Part shown: positions 6,408-13,925 of the stretch, one piece after another
Position numbering within the stretch: the first letter of the stretch is position 1
Layout: the number at the start of each line of letters is the position of its first letter
Assembly (NCBI GenBank): GCA_035624085.1
Contig: DASPSE010000416.1
Coordinates: forward strand, 1 to 13,925
Reading direction: 5' to 3'
DNA from: JAFAGX01 sp035624085
Lineage (GTDB): Bacteria; Acidobacteriota; Terriglobia; Terriglobales; Acidobacteriaceae
DNA length: 13,925 nucleotides
Notes under the pieces: model-generated
The model's input: the letters and a program-made list of their open reading frames with translations, nothing else
Databases searched by the model: none
Told to the model about the DNA's origin: nothing
Translations under genes and position numbers: made by a program

Positions 6408-8348
6408 CTTTGCCGCTTTCTCGAACTCAAATCGCCTGGCGGCTTCGCGCATATCATTTTCCAACTTCGCTATGTAGGCATCGAGCTCTTCCTGCGATTT
6501 GAACTCCGGGATGCCCTCGACTTCCGCACCGGTCAAATCCGTGTAGTCCGCTTCGACAATACTTGCCAGCGACATCTCCAGCGGACGCACGATCGACTGC
6601 GGCGTAATTCCATTCGCCTGGTTGTAAGCTTCCTGAATTGCCCGCCGGCGGCTGGTCTCATCCATGGCCTTCTGCATAGATTCGGTCATTCGATCGGCAT
6701 ACAAAATCGCTCGGCCATTAAGGTTCCGGGCGCAGCGTCCCACAGTCTGGATCAGCGATCCGCTGGAGCGCAGGAAACCCTCTTTATCGGCGTCGAGAAC
6801 GGCGACCAGTGAAACCTCGGGCAAATCGAGACCTTCGCGCAGCAGATTAATTCCGATCAGCACATCAAATTCGCCTCGCCGCAAATCGCGCAGAATCTTC
6901 ACCCGCTCCAGAGTCTCGATTTCGGAGTGCATGTATCGGCACTTCACGCCGACTTCGCTGTAATATTCGGCCAGATCTTCGGCCATGCGCTTGGTGAGCG
7001 TGGTGACCAGCACTCGTTCCCCGCGCGCAACGCGATTGCGAATCTCGTGCAGCAGATCGTCGATCTGGCCCTTCACCGGCCGCACCTCGACCGGAGGATC
7101 CACCAACCCAGTCGGCCGAATAATCTGTTCAACCACAACTCCCGCCGATTTCGTCAACTCGTATGGGCCAGGAGTCGCCGAAACATAAATCATCTGGTTC
7201 ATCCGGTGCTCGTATTCTTCGAAAGTCAACGGACGATTATCCAGCGCCGACGGTAACCGAAAGCCGTACTCCACTAGCGTTTCCTTGCGCGAACGATCGC
7301 CGTGATACATGCCGTGCAACTGCGGTACGGTCTGGTGCGATTCGTCAATGAACATCAGGTAATCGCGGGCGAAGTAGTCGAGTAGCGTCGGCGGCGGCTC
7401 ACCAGGTAAGCGGCCCGTGAAATGCCGCGAATAATTTTCGATTCCGTGGCAGTAGCCGACCGACTTGATCATCTCCAGGTCATACATCGTTCGCTGATGC
7501 ACACGCTGCGCCTCCACCAGCCGCCCCTGCTTTTCAAGTTCTGCCTCCCACCACGCCAGTTCTTCTTTGATGGTCTGCACGGCATGGGACCGCGTTTCTT
7601 CTTTCATCACGTAGTGGGTCTTGGGATAAATGGGCAAGCGCAGATATTTTTGCTTTACTGTTCCAAACAGTGGATCAATCTGCGAGAGCGATTCGACCTC
7701 GTCTCCCCATAGTTCCACGCGGTACGCCATGTCATCGTACGTCGGAAAGATTTCGATCACGTCGCCGCGAACGCGGAATGTGCCTCGGCGGAAGTCGCTG
7801 TCGGTGCGGTCATAGAGAATCTCGACCAATTTGCGCGTGATGTCTTCCCGCTTGATCTTCTGGCCTTTTTCCAGGAACAGCAACATTCCGTAGTACGCCT
7901 CAGGCGAACCGAGACCGTAGATGCAACTGACCGATGCGACGATCAGGCAGTCGCGCCGCTCGAACAGGGACCGAGTCGCAGAAAGCCGGAGCTTGTCTAA
8001 CTCATCGTTGATTGTGGCTTCTTTCTCGATGTAGAGATCAGCGGCGGGAACGTAAGCTTCCGGCTGGTAGTAGTCGTAGTAAGAAACGAAGTATTCCACC
8101 GCATTGTGGGGGAAGAAGCTCTTGAATTCGTGATAAAGCTGTGCGGCCAGCGTTTTGTTGTGCGCCATGACCAGCGTCGGCCGGTTGGCTTGCTCGATGA
8201 CCTTGGCCATGGTGTAAGTCTTGCCGGAACCGGTCACCCCGAGCAGAACCTGGTGCTGCTCGCGATCGAACACACCTCTCACCAGCGACTCGATGGCCTT
8301 ACCCTGATCGCCGCGCGGTTTGTAATCGCTGACGAGTTTAAAATCCAT
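6357..8348 (-). CDS. uvrB: UvrABC excinuclease subunit B
   Basis: DNA helicase-like damage-loading subunit of nucleotide excision repair, working with UvrA and UvrC. I start at ATG 8348, giving 663 residues that begin MDFKLVSDYKPRGDQ, like typical UvrB; the frame is open further upstream, but that stretch has no UvrB character. Visible motifs: Walker A GVTGSGKT (37-44), the beta-hairpin YYDYYQPEAYVP (90-101) that probes DNA, DESH box (335-338), motif V region INLLREGLDLPEVSLVAVLD (500-519), motif VI QTVGRCARN (534-542; Cys539 replaces the usual Ala), and the C-terminal UVR domain (about 626-660) that binds UvrC. The last 51 bases are duplicated at 5703-5753. No uvrA or uvrC is nearby. Expression is probably from the promoter-like sequence at 8410-8436. 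Confidence 0.98.
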   Translation of the reverse strand: MDFKLVSDYKPRGDQGKAIESLVRGVFDREQHQVLLGVTGSGKTYTMAKVIEQANRPTLVMAHNKTLAAQLYHEFKSFFPHNAVEYFVSYYDYYQPEAYVPAADLYIEKEATINDELDKLRLSATRSLFERRDCLIVASVSCIYGLGSPEAYYGMLLFLEKGQKIKREDITRKLVEILYDRTDSDFRRGTFRVRGDVIEIFPTYDDMAYRVELWGDEVESLSQIDPLFGTVKQKYLRLPIYPKTHYVMKEETRSHAVQTIKEELAWWEAELEKQGRLVEAQRVHQRTMYDLEMIKSVGYCHGIENYSRHFTGRLPGEPPPTLLDYFARDYLMFIDESHQTVPQLHGMYHGDRSRKETLVEYGFRLPSALDNRPLTFEEYEHRMNQMIYVSATPGPYELTKSAGVVVEQIIRPTGLVDPPVEVRPVKGQIDDLLHEIRNRVARGERVLVTTLTKRMAEDLAEYYSEVGVKCRYMHSEIETLERVKILRDLRRGEFDVLIGINLLREGLDLPEVSLVAVLDADKEGFLRSSGSLIQTVGRCARNLNGRAILYADRMTESMQKAMDETSRRRAIQEAYNQANGITPQSIVRPLEMSLASIVEADYTDLTGAEVEGIPEFKSQEELDAYIAKLENDMREAARRFEFEKAAKLRDTIKELRTKEFLFA

Positions 8349-8409
8349 GAAACGGTGCACACCGCAGCGACTCTCACAGACAAGACCTGCAGGCGGTGGG
8401 CATCTTTCG

Positions 8410-8436
8410 ATTATAGCTTGGGTGGTTAGTGCTAAC
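8410..8436 (-). promoter_or_regulatory. Candidate uvrB promoter with palindrome over the -35 region
   Basis: On the minus strand a perfect TATAAT lies at 8415-8410, about 62 bases before the uvrB ATG. No good -35 hexamer is found at 16-18 bases, but that position is covered by the inverted repeat GTTAG-TG-CTAAC (8425-8436). A palindrome there suits a repressor operator; LexA is the obvious candidate for an excision-repair gene, but this does not match the Gram-positive or E. coli LexA boxes. The assignment is inference. Confidence 0.4.
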
Positions 8437-8494
8437 TGACAAGCAAGAGCACAGCCCGAATGGGTCGTGGGGGTAAAAAGCTGGATCGACGGCC

Positions 8495-9463
8495 TTACCG
8501 CACCGACCAAACCTGCAGCTTTCCTTCGGCACTGCTGGTGAGCAGCAGACGTCCGTCGGGAAGAAATCCACCACCGTTCGGGGCGACGCCCGGCTGGACC
8601 GTGGTGCGGACAGATTGGGAAGCGACGTCCCAGACCAACACCGGCGCAGGATTGCTGAACCCTTTCTCATCGAAATACACCGCCGCTAGGGACTTCCCAT
8701 CTCGCGATACCTGTAACGCCCCCACCACGAACGACTGCTTGGGAAACGTCCGGGCCACTTTCCCGCTGAGCACGTCAATCGCAGAGATCGTCTTATCCGC
8801 CCCTCCGGCATACAAATATCTGCTGTCCGCCGAGAACGCGATAGCAAAAGTTTCCAGCAGAAAATCTTCGCTTGAAGCGCGCAGCGCTCCGGTTTGGGCC
8901 TCGTAGATTCTTATTACCGTGTCCTGATCGGCCGAGGCCAGCCATTTCCCGTCCGGCGAAAAGCTCACCGCTGCCGATCCGGCAAACTTCGGCGGAAGCG
9001 CGGTCAGTACTCTGCCGACATCCAAGTCCCACAGTTGTGCCGGGACCCCGGCCGGCGCCACTGCAAGCAGACTGAGATCCGGTGAAATCGTCAGAGTTTC
9101 GACTCGCGCTCCCACGCTCAACTCATCCTTTAGTTTTCCTGACGGGAGGCTCCAGATTCGCACAGCGCCACGGTCCCCGCCCGCGGCCAGCAGCGTTCCA
9201 TCACTCGAAAACCATACCCCAGAGATACGCTGATCCTTCAAGTCAAACGCCTGTCTCAGTTCCCCTGATGGAAAACTCCACAGACGTACGCGACCGTCCC
9301 GGCAAGCGGCCGCAACGAAGTTACCTTTGGGAGACACGGCAGCCGACTGCGCGGCGGCGTCCGATGGCACTGTCAGCGTTTTCACCAGCTGCAAGCTGTC
9401 CCCGAACAAGCCCGGCGCGAGCAACAGCAGGAATGCTAGAGGAAGCCCATGCCACCGCAGCAT
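8495..9463 (-). CDS. Secreted WD40-repeat beta-propeller protein
   Basis: About 322 residues, with a signal peptide at residues 1-22 (LPLAFLLLLAPGLFG). The rest consists of about seven WD40-like blades, roughly 40 residues each, with repeated endings such as RVRLWSFPSG, AVRIWSLPSG, PAQLWDLDVG, VIRIYEAQTG, TISAIDVLSG, PVLVWDVASQ and KLQVWSVR, and repeated FSPDGKWLAS-type strands. Seven blades would close a complete propeller without extra domains, so it is probably a periplasmic binding or scaffold protein. It follows the dioxygenase: the junction reads GTGATG, where TGA ends the dioxygenase. I choose ATG 9463, eight bases after GGAG; GTG 9466 is equally possible and adds one residue. Coupled translation suggests that the two exported products work together, but the ligand is unknown. 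Confidence 0.88.
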   Translation of the reverse strand: MLRWHGLPLAFLLLLAPGLFGDSLQLVKTLTVPSDAAAQSAAVSPKGNFVAAACRDGRVRLWSFPSGELRQAFDLKDQRISGVWFSSDGTLLAAGGDRGAVRIWSLPSGKLKDELSVGARVETLTISPDLSLLAVAPAGVPAQLWDLDVGRVLTALPPKFAGSAAVSFSPDGKWLASADQDTVIRIYEAQTGALRASSEDFLLETFAIAFSADSRYLYAGGADKTISAIDVLSGKVARTFPKQSFVVGALQVSRDGKSLAAVYFDEKGFSNPAPVLVWDVASQSVRTTVQPGVAPNGGGFLPDGRLLLTSSAEGKLQVWSVR

Positions 9464-10107
9464 CACGACATCTCCAGCGCAAGCTCGAATCTCACCGCCG
9501 CTTGAATCTCCTTCGGGTCGCCGGTCAGCATCACTGGCCGAACCAGTTCGCGGCTATGAATGAGCGGATCACGGGTGAAATTGTGGTCCGGGTCGCCCTC
9601 GAACACAGGATCCGTCGCAAAGTACAACTGCGTGACCAGCGGCTTGTGGCCGGGCGCGGTCACCAGATAATGCACATGCTGGCACACCCGATCCGGGTAA
9701 TGCCCTGGCATCACAGAATCAAACTTGTATCCGCTGGAGTGATCCGCGGGGAGCTTGGCGCGATAACGATAGCCGTCGAGATCGTAATGGCCGAGGTGGT
9801 CCGTCTGCCAGACTTCGACCACCGCATTCGATAGCGCATCGCCGCGCGTATTGAAAACCTGCCCGGAGACAGCCAATGGCATGCCAGGATCTCCCGGCGC
9901 TCGCAGCATGGCGGTCTCGGGCGCACGCTTCTTATAGAACGGACCAATCTCATTCGGAGGCGTCGGCTTGCGATTTCGCGCTTCCATCTGCCCCAATGCA
10001 TCCAGCACGGCAGCGACCGGAAATGACGAAACCACGCTAACTGAGCCGAGGGCTATGCATTTCTCCAGAATTTCACGACGCGTGAGCGCAGCACGATTCC
10101 ATGCCAT
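9463..10107 (-). CDS. Exported intradiol ring-cleavage dioxygenase (protocatechuate 3,4-dioxygenase-like)
   Basis: I start at ATG 10107 (214 residues) because AGGAGA sits about nine bases upstream; an in-frame ATG at 10146 lacks such a site. The N-terminus TRREILEK followed by a hydrophobic stretch (about 17-38) matches a twin-arginine (Tat) export signal, consistent with a metalloenzyme exported folded. The family non-haem Fe(III) ligands are all present: Y108 (GHYDLDGYRYRAK), Y137 (MPGHYPDR), H144 and H146 (CQHVHYLV), and NEIGPFY (52-58) opens the fold. Such enzymes cleave catechol rings between the hydroxyls; the substrate is not predictable, and no other aromatic-degradation genes are nearby. 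It is shorter than cytosolic PcaH, as is usual for exported members. First gene of a two-gene operon with the WD40 protein. Confidence 0.9.
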   Translation of the reverse strand: MAWNRAALTRREILEKCIALGSVSVVSSFPVAAVLDALGQMEARNRKPTPPNEIGPFYKKRAPETAMLRAPGDPGMPLAVSGQVFNTRGDALSNAVVEVWQTDHLGHYDLDGYRYRAKLPADHSSGYKFDSVMPGHYPDRVCQHVHYLVTAPGHKPLVTQLYFATDPVFEGDPDHNFTRDPLIHSRELVRPVMLTGDPKEIQAAVRFELALEMS

Positions 10108-10399
10108 TTCTGGATTCTCCTGGCAGACCCGCCCAAGATACTCCATTGCAGAGAAATCGCCAACGTGAGTTATTATGAGCCGTGTCCTACCGCCGGTTGG
10201 TGATTTCAGAACCCATACTTTGCGTTCTCCGCGATTTTCTGCGTTCTTTGCGGTCAGGAGCTTTTGGCCGCAACCTTCTGTGGAAATGTCCGCCTGTCAC
10301 ACAACCTCTGTGAGCCGGCGCACTGCCCACGGCCCCTTCGTGATCTAGCATCAACCTGCTCCCGTCCAGAGCTGGCCTCGATCTTCCGCGAGGCTTGTC
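10108..10399. other. Divergent intergenic region
   Basis: About 290 bases between the divergent dioxygenase and the secreted-protein gene. It should hold promoters for both directions. On the minus strand CATAAT (10172-10177) could be a -10 for the dioxygenase, but no -35 is evident. No gene or RNA was recognised. It contains the short tandem repeat listed separately. Confidence 0.4.
10219..10252. repeat. Short tandem repeat of the TGCGTTCT type
   Basis: Two near copies, TGCGTTCTCCGCG (10221-10233) and TGCGTTCTTTGCG (10240-10252), identical at 11 of 13 positions and separated by six bases. TGCGTTCTTTGCG-like strings recur between genes in several bacterial groups (recollection). Function unknown. 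Confidence 0.5.
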
Positions 10400-10948
10400 A
10401 TGCTCCCTCAACTTCGAAGACTTGTTGCACCTGCTCTGATCCTTCTTCTTGCCTCACCGGCCACAACCGCCGAGTTACCGCTCCTACCTGAACGACCGGT
10501 GATACCGAAACTGCCTTCGCTGGTGCAAAAGGCGGGCTACATATTTTCCGGCACGGTGAAATCGGTCGAACGCATCGCCGCGAAAACGCCAAACAGCGTG
10601 CCCGTAATGCGAATTACGTTTCAGGTAGACCGCGGATTCTTCGGTGTTCGCAGCGGGCGCGAACTGGTCATTCACGAGTGCGTCGGCTTATGGCAATCCG
10701 GAGAAAGCTACCGGCCGGGAGAAAAGGTGCTGCTGTTTCTGTATCCACCGAGCAAATTGGGGTTGACCAGTCCGGTTGGAGGCCTGAACGGCCGCTTCAA
10801 CGTCGACCCAGGCGGCCGCATCATCATCGACCCAAGAACCGGCGGTGGTCCGCTGCACCGACCCCCGCGAACAGGAGCGCCAAGAAAGATCTTGCTCAGT
10901 CCTGACGATTTTGCGCGTATTTTGCGCCAGGCGCGAGGTGAGCTATGA
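10400..10948 (+). CDS. Secreted protein with possible NTR/TIMP-like beta-barrel
   Basis: A 182-residue protein with a clear signal peptide (basic RR near the start, hydrophobic LVAPALILLLAS, cleavage after about residue 24, ATTA). GAGG six bases upstream supports the ATG. The mature part has the strand order of NTR/TIMP-like OB-folds: AGYIFSGTVKSVERI, VMRITFQVDRGFFGV, ELVIHECVG, then a Gly-rich YRPGEKVLLFLYPP strand and GRFNVDPGGRIIID. Its single mature cysteine means that the disulfides of animal TIMPs are not conserved. The tail is Pro/Arg-rich followed by a short helix. It overlaps by ATGA with the large matrixin-like protein, so the two are probably made and exported together. The fold call is pattern recognition only; an unrelated extracellular beta-protein is possible. 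Confidence 0.85.
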   Translation: MLPQLRRLVAPALILLLASPATTAELPLLPERPVIPKLPSLVQKAGYIFSGTVKSVERIAAKTPNSVPVMRITFQVDRGFFGVRSGRELVIHECVGLWQSGESYRPGEKVLLFLYPPSKLGLTSPVGGLNGRFNVDPGGRIIIDPRTGGGPLHRPPRTGAPRKILLSPDDFARILRQARGEL

Positions 10949-13925
10949 CGCAGTTTGATTCTCATCCTGAGCAAGCCTCCTTTGCGCAGCAGGCCGCCGC
11001 TACCCTCTTGGCTAGTGGCTCGGTTTGCCATTGTCATCCCGAGCCGCCTGCTTTTGGCGGTCGAGGGACCTGGGTGCGCCGTGCGGATGCCTCGCGTCTT
11101 TTGCGAGGCAATAAAACGCACGCTTGGCGCGCATCCTTATTGCACCCCGCCAACCGCCTCACCCGCCCACCAACCTTGTCCATCCTATTTGCCATCGCTA
11201 TGCTCGTGATCATCCCGCTCGCATACGCCGGCGGGCCCAAATACGTCGCCGGGGCGAGTTACTTCAATTCGGGAACAATGGGCATGCCTCTGACCTGGTC
11301 TGGAGGCACAATCAACTACTACACCGATCAAGGCGATCTCAGCCCGATCTATCCTGGCCCGAGCGCTGACGCGTTGGTAGCCGATTCCTTCAGCCAATGG
11401 ACTTCCATTTCGACCGCCGCGGTATCGGCGATCCACGCTGGACAACTCGCCGAAGACGTCAATGGCACCAATGTTTACCGAAATCCCGACGGCACAATCA
11501 CAATGCCGGCGGACATTCAACCAACGGCTACCAGCACCCCGGTCGGCGTTGTTTACGACTACGATGGCACTGTAACCGATGCGTTTCTCGGGCAAGGGGC
11601 TGGCGACTCATCCGAATGCTTCAACAACGCCGTGTTCGGCTGGATCGACAATTTTGCAACAGACGCATATTTTGCTCACGCCCTGGTCGTTATCAACGGC
11701 AACTGCCTCCAGACATCGTCCCAGCAGACCGATGTTGAATATCGCCTGGTGCGCATGTTAGGGCAGGTCCTCGGGCTCGACTGGTCGCAGGTCAACGATA
11801 ACGTTTTCACTGGCGACCCGCCGCCCACCGCGGATGACTACGCTGGCTTGCCGGTGATGCACGCCATCGATCCCCCCAACTGCATTCCGATCACGCTGTG
11901 CTATTCCAATCCTTATCAGCCCAAGATGGATGATCAAGCGTCGCTGTCGCAGCTCTATCCCGTCACGGCGCAGAACTTGCCCGACTTCCCCGGTCAACAG
12001 ATTTTCTCCACCACGACGGTTGCCATCTCCGGCAATGTCTATTTCACCAACGCCAGCGGCCAGTCGGCCCAGGGAATGCAGGGCGTAAATGTGGTCGCTC
12101 GCTGGATCGATCCGTCAACTGGCCAGCCTTCCCGCGCTTACGCCGCCACTTCTGTCTCTGGATTTCTGTTTTGCGGAAACGCCGGAACCACGGTGACCGG
12201 CTTCAACGACGCCACCGGTTTGCCCCTCAACCGTTATGGCTCGAACGACACCACACTCGAAGGGTTTTTTGATCTCGCCGGCTTGCAGCTCCCCAACAGC
12301 GCTACCAGCGGCCAATATCAATTGTCGGTTGAAGCCATCGATCCTCTCTGGGCAACCACCGTCGGCCCCTACGAGCCGTGGCAGGTGGAACCTTCCGGCT
12401 CGGCGCAACCAATCATTATTAATGTGACTCTGGGCGGCAACGTTCAGCAAGACGTCCTGATGGCAGGCAGCGCGCTGCAGAAGCCCGCCCCATTTCCGGC
12501 CACGACCTACGCTTCTCCCGCCGCTGTACCCACAGGCGGTGATTGGACCAGCGCTCTCAGCCCTTATGGAGATCTCGACTACTTCTGGTTTTCAGGACAG
12601 GCTAACCGCACGCTTTCCGTTCTCGTGACCGCGCTGGACGAATCGGCGCTCGCGTCGGAGAACAAAGCTCAACCGGTAATAGGAATGTGGGCTTTGTCCG
12701 ATCCGGGCACCTTCCCGGCGCCGGCAAACACGCCGTCGGCATTCAACACCGCGAATCCCGGGATGACGATGTTAAATGCCGAGCTAACGCAGCAGACGGA
12801 CTACCGCATGGGAATCTCGGACATCCGCGGCGATGGCCGTCCCGACTACAGTTATCACGCGAGAATCCTCTACGGCGATACCGCACAACCGGGACGCGCC
12901 AGCGTGGCGGGTGACACGCCGCTCACCATCCAGGGTCTCGGTTTCGAAGCGAACACAACTGTCTCGGTCGGCAACTCAAACGTTGTCCCGCTGGCCAAAT
13001 CCGCTAACCAGATTCTGCTGATCGCACCTGCGCAACCTGATGGAGTGCAGAACATCACGCTCGTCGATCCGCCGAGCGGAGCGAGTTCGATCCTGACTGG
13101 CGCTCTGACGTTTGGCGCAGGACCCAACGATACAATCAATCTGGTCTCCGGCTCCAATCCCTGGACTCCTGCCGGTGGACAAGCCCCGAATCCCATTCGC
13201 GTGCAGGTGCTAGCGCCCGATGGCGTCACTCCCGTGGCGGGAGCGACGGTGGTTTTCAGCGCCACGCCGCCTAATGTCAGTTTCGCGGCATGTTCGGGAG
13301 CGTCCACTTGCACGGTCATTACCGATGAGAGTGGTCAAGCTTCTACGTATGTCACCCCGCTTTCTGCCGCCACATTCACGATCACAGCACAACTTGCGCC
13401 CGCTTCGTACTCGCCGCCGCAACAAGTGCAGACCCCGCTGGCAGCCAATTCTTCGTCCCTCGACCTGGCTCTGGTCCCGCAAACTGCCCACATTGCTCAA
13501 GGTGCGTCTGCAAATATCTCGCTTACGGCGCGTGTGCTCTCGAACGGCAGCCCGCTCAGCGGCATAACCGTGAACTTCTTGCTTGTGATGGGATCTGCAA
13601 CGCTAACCTCATCCACCGCCGTCTCCAACTCAAACGGGTACGCCAGCACAACCCTGCAGATCTCATCCATTTCCAGTGAGGTGCAGGTAAGCGTATGGGT
13701 GACAGGCGAAACGAATGCCGCACCTACTTTCTCCGGCATCGCCGTCCCCGCTTCAGGGCAGCAGCTCCTTCCAATTGCTGGGGTCAGCCAGATGGCGCTG
13801 GAAGGGCAGAGCTTTCAGCCAGTGATCGTCCAGGTTACCGACCTGTCCACTCCGCCTAATCCCGTGCAGGGCGTGAGTGTGGTATTCCAGTCCACTGTCG
13901 AGCGTTCCGGCAGCGGATCGAGCAC
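10945..13925 (+). CDS. Large secreted protein: inactive matrixin-like domain, CarboxypepD_reg-like, IPT/TIG and invasin-type Ig domains (3' end outside window)
   Basis: One frame is open from ATG 10945 to the window end (993 codons). Residues 73-95 form a signal peptide or membrane segment (TLSILFAIAMLVIIPLAYA); the leader before it is repeat-derived, so the true start may be downstream (in-frame TTG 11140 or ATG 11200). Residues 96-340 resemble a matrixin: MPLTWSGGTINYYTD, an AxxxVADSFSQWTS helix, VEYRLVRMLGQVLGLDWSQ, the PVMHAID Met-turn and MDDQASLSQLYP. At the HExxHxxGxxH positions it has R270, M271, Q274, G277 and W280, so no zinc site. Later regions: carboxypeptidase-regulatory-like sandwich (about 355-500), PPC-like region (525-640), IPT/TIG (653-735), and Big_1/invasin-type Ig domains from about 753, 853 and 953. 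A cell-surface adhesion or structural role is inferred. Confidence 0.85.
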   Translation, partial: MTQFDSHPEQASFAQQAAATLLASGSVCHCHPEPPAFGGRGTWVRRADASRLLRGNKTHAWRASLLHPANRLTRPPTLSILFAIAMLVIIPLAYAGGPKYVAGASYFNSGTMGMPLTWSGGTINYYTDQGDLSPIYPGPSADALVADSFSQWTSISTAAVSAIHAGQLAEDVNGTNVYRNPDGTITMPADIQPTATSTPVGVVYDYDGTVTDAFLGQGAGDSSECFNNAVFGWIDNFATDAYFAHALVVINGNCLQTSSQQTDVEYRLVRMLGQVLGLDWSQVNDNVFTGDPPPTADDYAGLPVMHAIDPPNCIPITLCYSNPYQPKMDDQASLSQLYPVTAQNLPDFPGQQIFSTTTVAISGNVYFTNASGQSAQGMQGVNVVARWIDPSTGQPSRAYAATSVSGFLFCGNAGTTVTGFNDATGLPLNRYGSNDTTLEGFFDLAGLQLPNSATSGQYQLSVEAIDPLWATTVGPYEPWQVEPSGSAQPIIINVTLGGNVQQDVLMAGSALQKPAPFPATTYASPAAVPTGGDWTSALSPYGDLDYFWFSGQANRTLSVLVTALDESALASENKAQPVIGMWALSDPGTFPAPANTPSAFNTANPGMTMLNAELTQQTDYRMGISDIRGDGRPDYSYHARILYGDTAQPGRASVAGDTPLTIQGLGFEANTTVSVGNSNVVPLAKSANQILLIAPAQPDGVQNITLVDPPSGASSILTGALTFGAGPNDTINLVSGSNPWTPAGGQAPNPIRVQVLAPDGVTPVAGATVVFSATPPNVSFAACSGASTCTVITDESGQASTYVTPLSAATFTITAQLAPASYSPPQQVQTPLAANSSSLDLALVPQTAHIAQGASANISLTARVLSNGSPLSGITVNFLLVMGSATLTSSTAVSNSNGYASTTLQISSISSEVQVSVWVTGETNAAPTFSGIAVPASGQQLLPIAGVSQMALEGQSFQPVIVQVTDLSTPPNPVQGVSVVFQSTVERSGSGSS
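10959..11110. repeat. Cluster of REP-like hairpins inside the 5' end of the large secreted gene
   Basis: Two repeat starts, TTCTCATCCTGAG (10959-10971) and TTGTCATCCCGAG (11031-11043), match the intergenic repeat at 4403. The second continues into a hairpin, CCGCC-TGCTTTT-GGCGG. A further hairpin TGCCTCGC-GTCTTTT-GCGAGGCA (11088-11110) has an 8-base perfect stem. Loops of both end in CTTTT. The cluster is in frame with the large secreted protein and would encode its first roughly 60 residues. Confidence 0.55.

Noticed and set aside
8349..8510. UvrB starting at the first in-frame ATG (8510)
   Set aside because: This would add 54 residues absent from UvrB proteins, overlap the WD40 gene and cover the TATAAT-containing region; the internal MDFKLVSDYKP start matches the family.
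11088..11110. Hairpin as a rho-independent terminator
   Set aside because: The 8-base stem is followed by ATAAAACG rather than a T-run, and it lies inside an open coding frame, so a terminator is not supported.
12870..13319. Minus-strand open frames opposite the large secreted gene
   Set aside because: The plus-strand frame is continuous for almost 3 kb and encodes recognisable IPT and Ig-like domains; the opposite frames are shadows of its Thr/Ser/Ala-rich codons.

Overview
The window looks like a chromosomal piece of an Acidobacteriota genome (Terriglobia/Koribacter type). This is inferred from moderately high G+C, an NtrC-type two-component cluster, large secreted Ig-like/IPT proteins with a matrixin-like head, secreted intradiol dioxygenases, and intergenic repeats beginning TTGTCATYCCGAG. 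It was not tested by any search.

Layout. (1) Positions 1-4003, plus strand: a compact signalling operon. It holds the receiver tail of a hybrid histidine kinase, a complete NtrC-type sigma-54 activator, a small PilZ-like protein, an unrecognised helical protein, and an unusual protein pairing a degenerate receiver with a histidine-phosphotransfer (DHp/HisKA-like) helical region but no ATPase domain. Several junctions are 4-base overlaps (GTGA, ATGA), so translation is probably coupled. A leader of about 250 bases before the PilZ-like gene contains a sigma-54-like -24/-12 site and a foldable RNA region.

(2) Positions 4004-6356: an accessory islet. It holds the C-terminal fossil of a PIN-domain toxin, a palindromic intergenic repeat, a lone GT-B glycosyltransferase (minus strand), and a ParE/RelE-type toxin-antitoxin pair (minus strand). 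The toxin-antitoxin pair is bracketed by two direct copies of the 3' end of uvrB: the real one and a decayed one.

(3) Positions 6357-10107, minus strand: uvrB, with a promoter-like region carrying a perfect TATAAT and a small palindrome; then a two-gene operon of a Tat-like exported intradiol dioxygenase translationally coupled to a secreted WD40 beta-propeller.

(4) Positions 10400-13925, plus strand: a small exported protein with a possible NTR/TIMP-like beta-barrel, overlapping by ATGA with a very long secreted protein that runs off the window. The large protein has a matrixin-like N-terminal domain whose HExxHxxGxxH zinc motif is replaced at every catalytic position, followed by carboxypeptidase-regulatory-like, IPT/TIG and invasin-type Ig domains.

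The observations most worth following are the toxin-antitoxin pair framed by uvrB 3' ends, the kinase-less receiver-DHp protein, and the dead-protease/NTR-like secreted pair.
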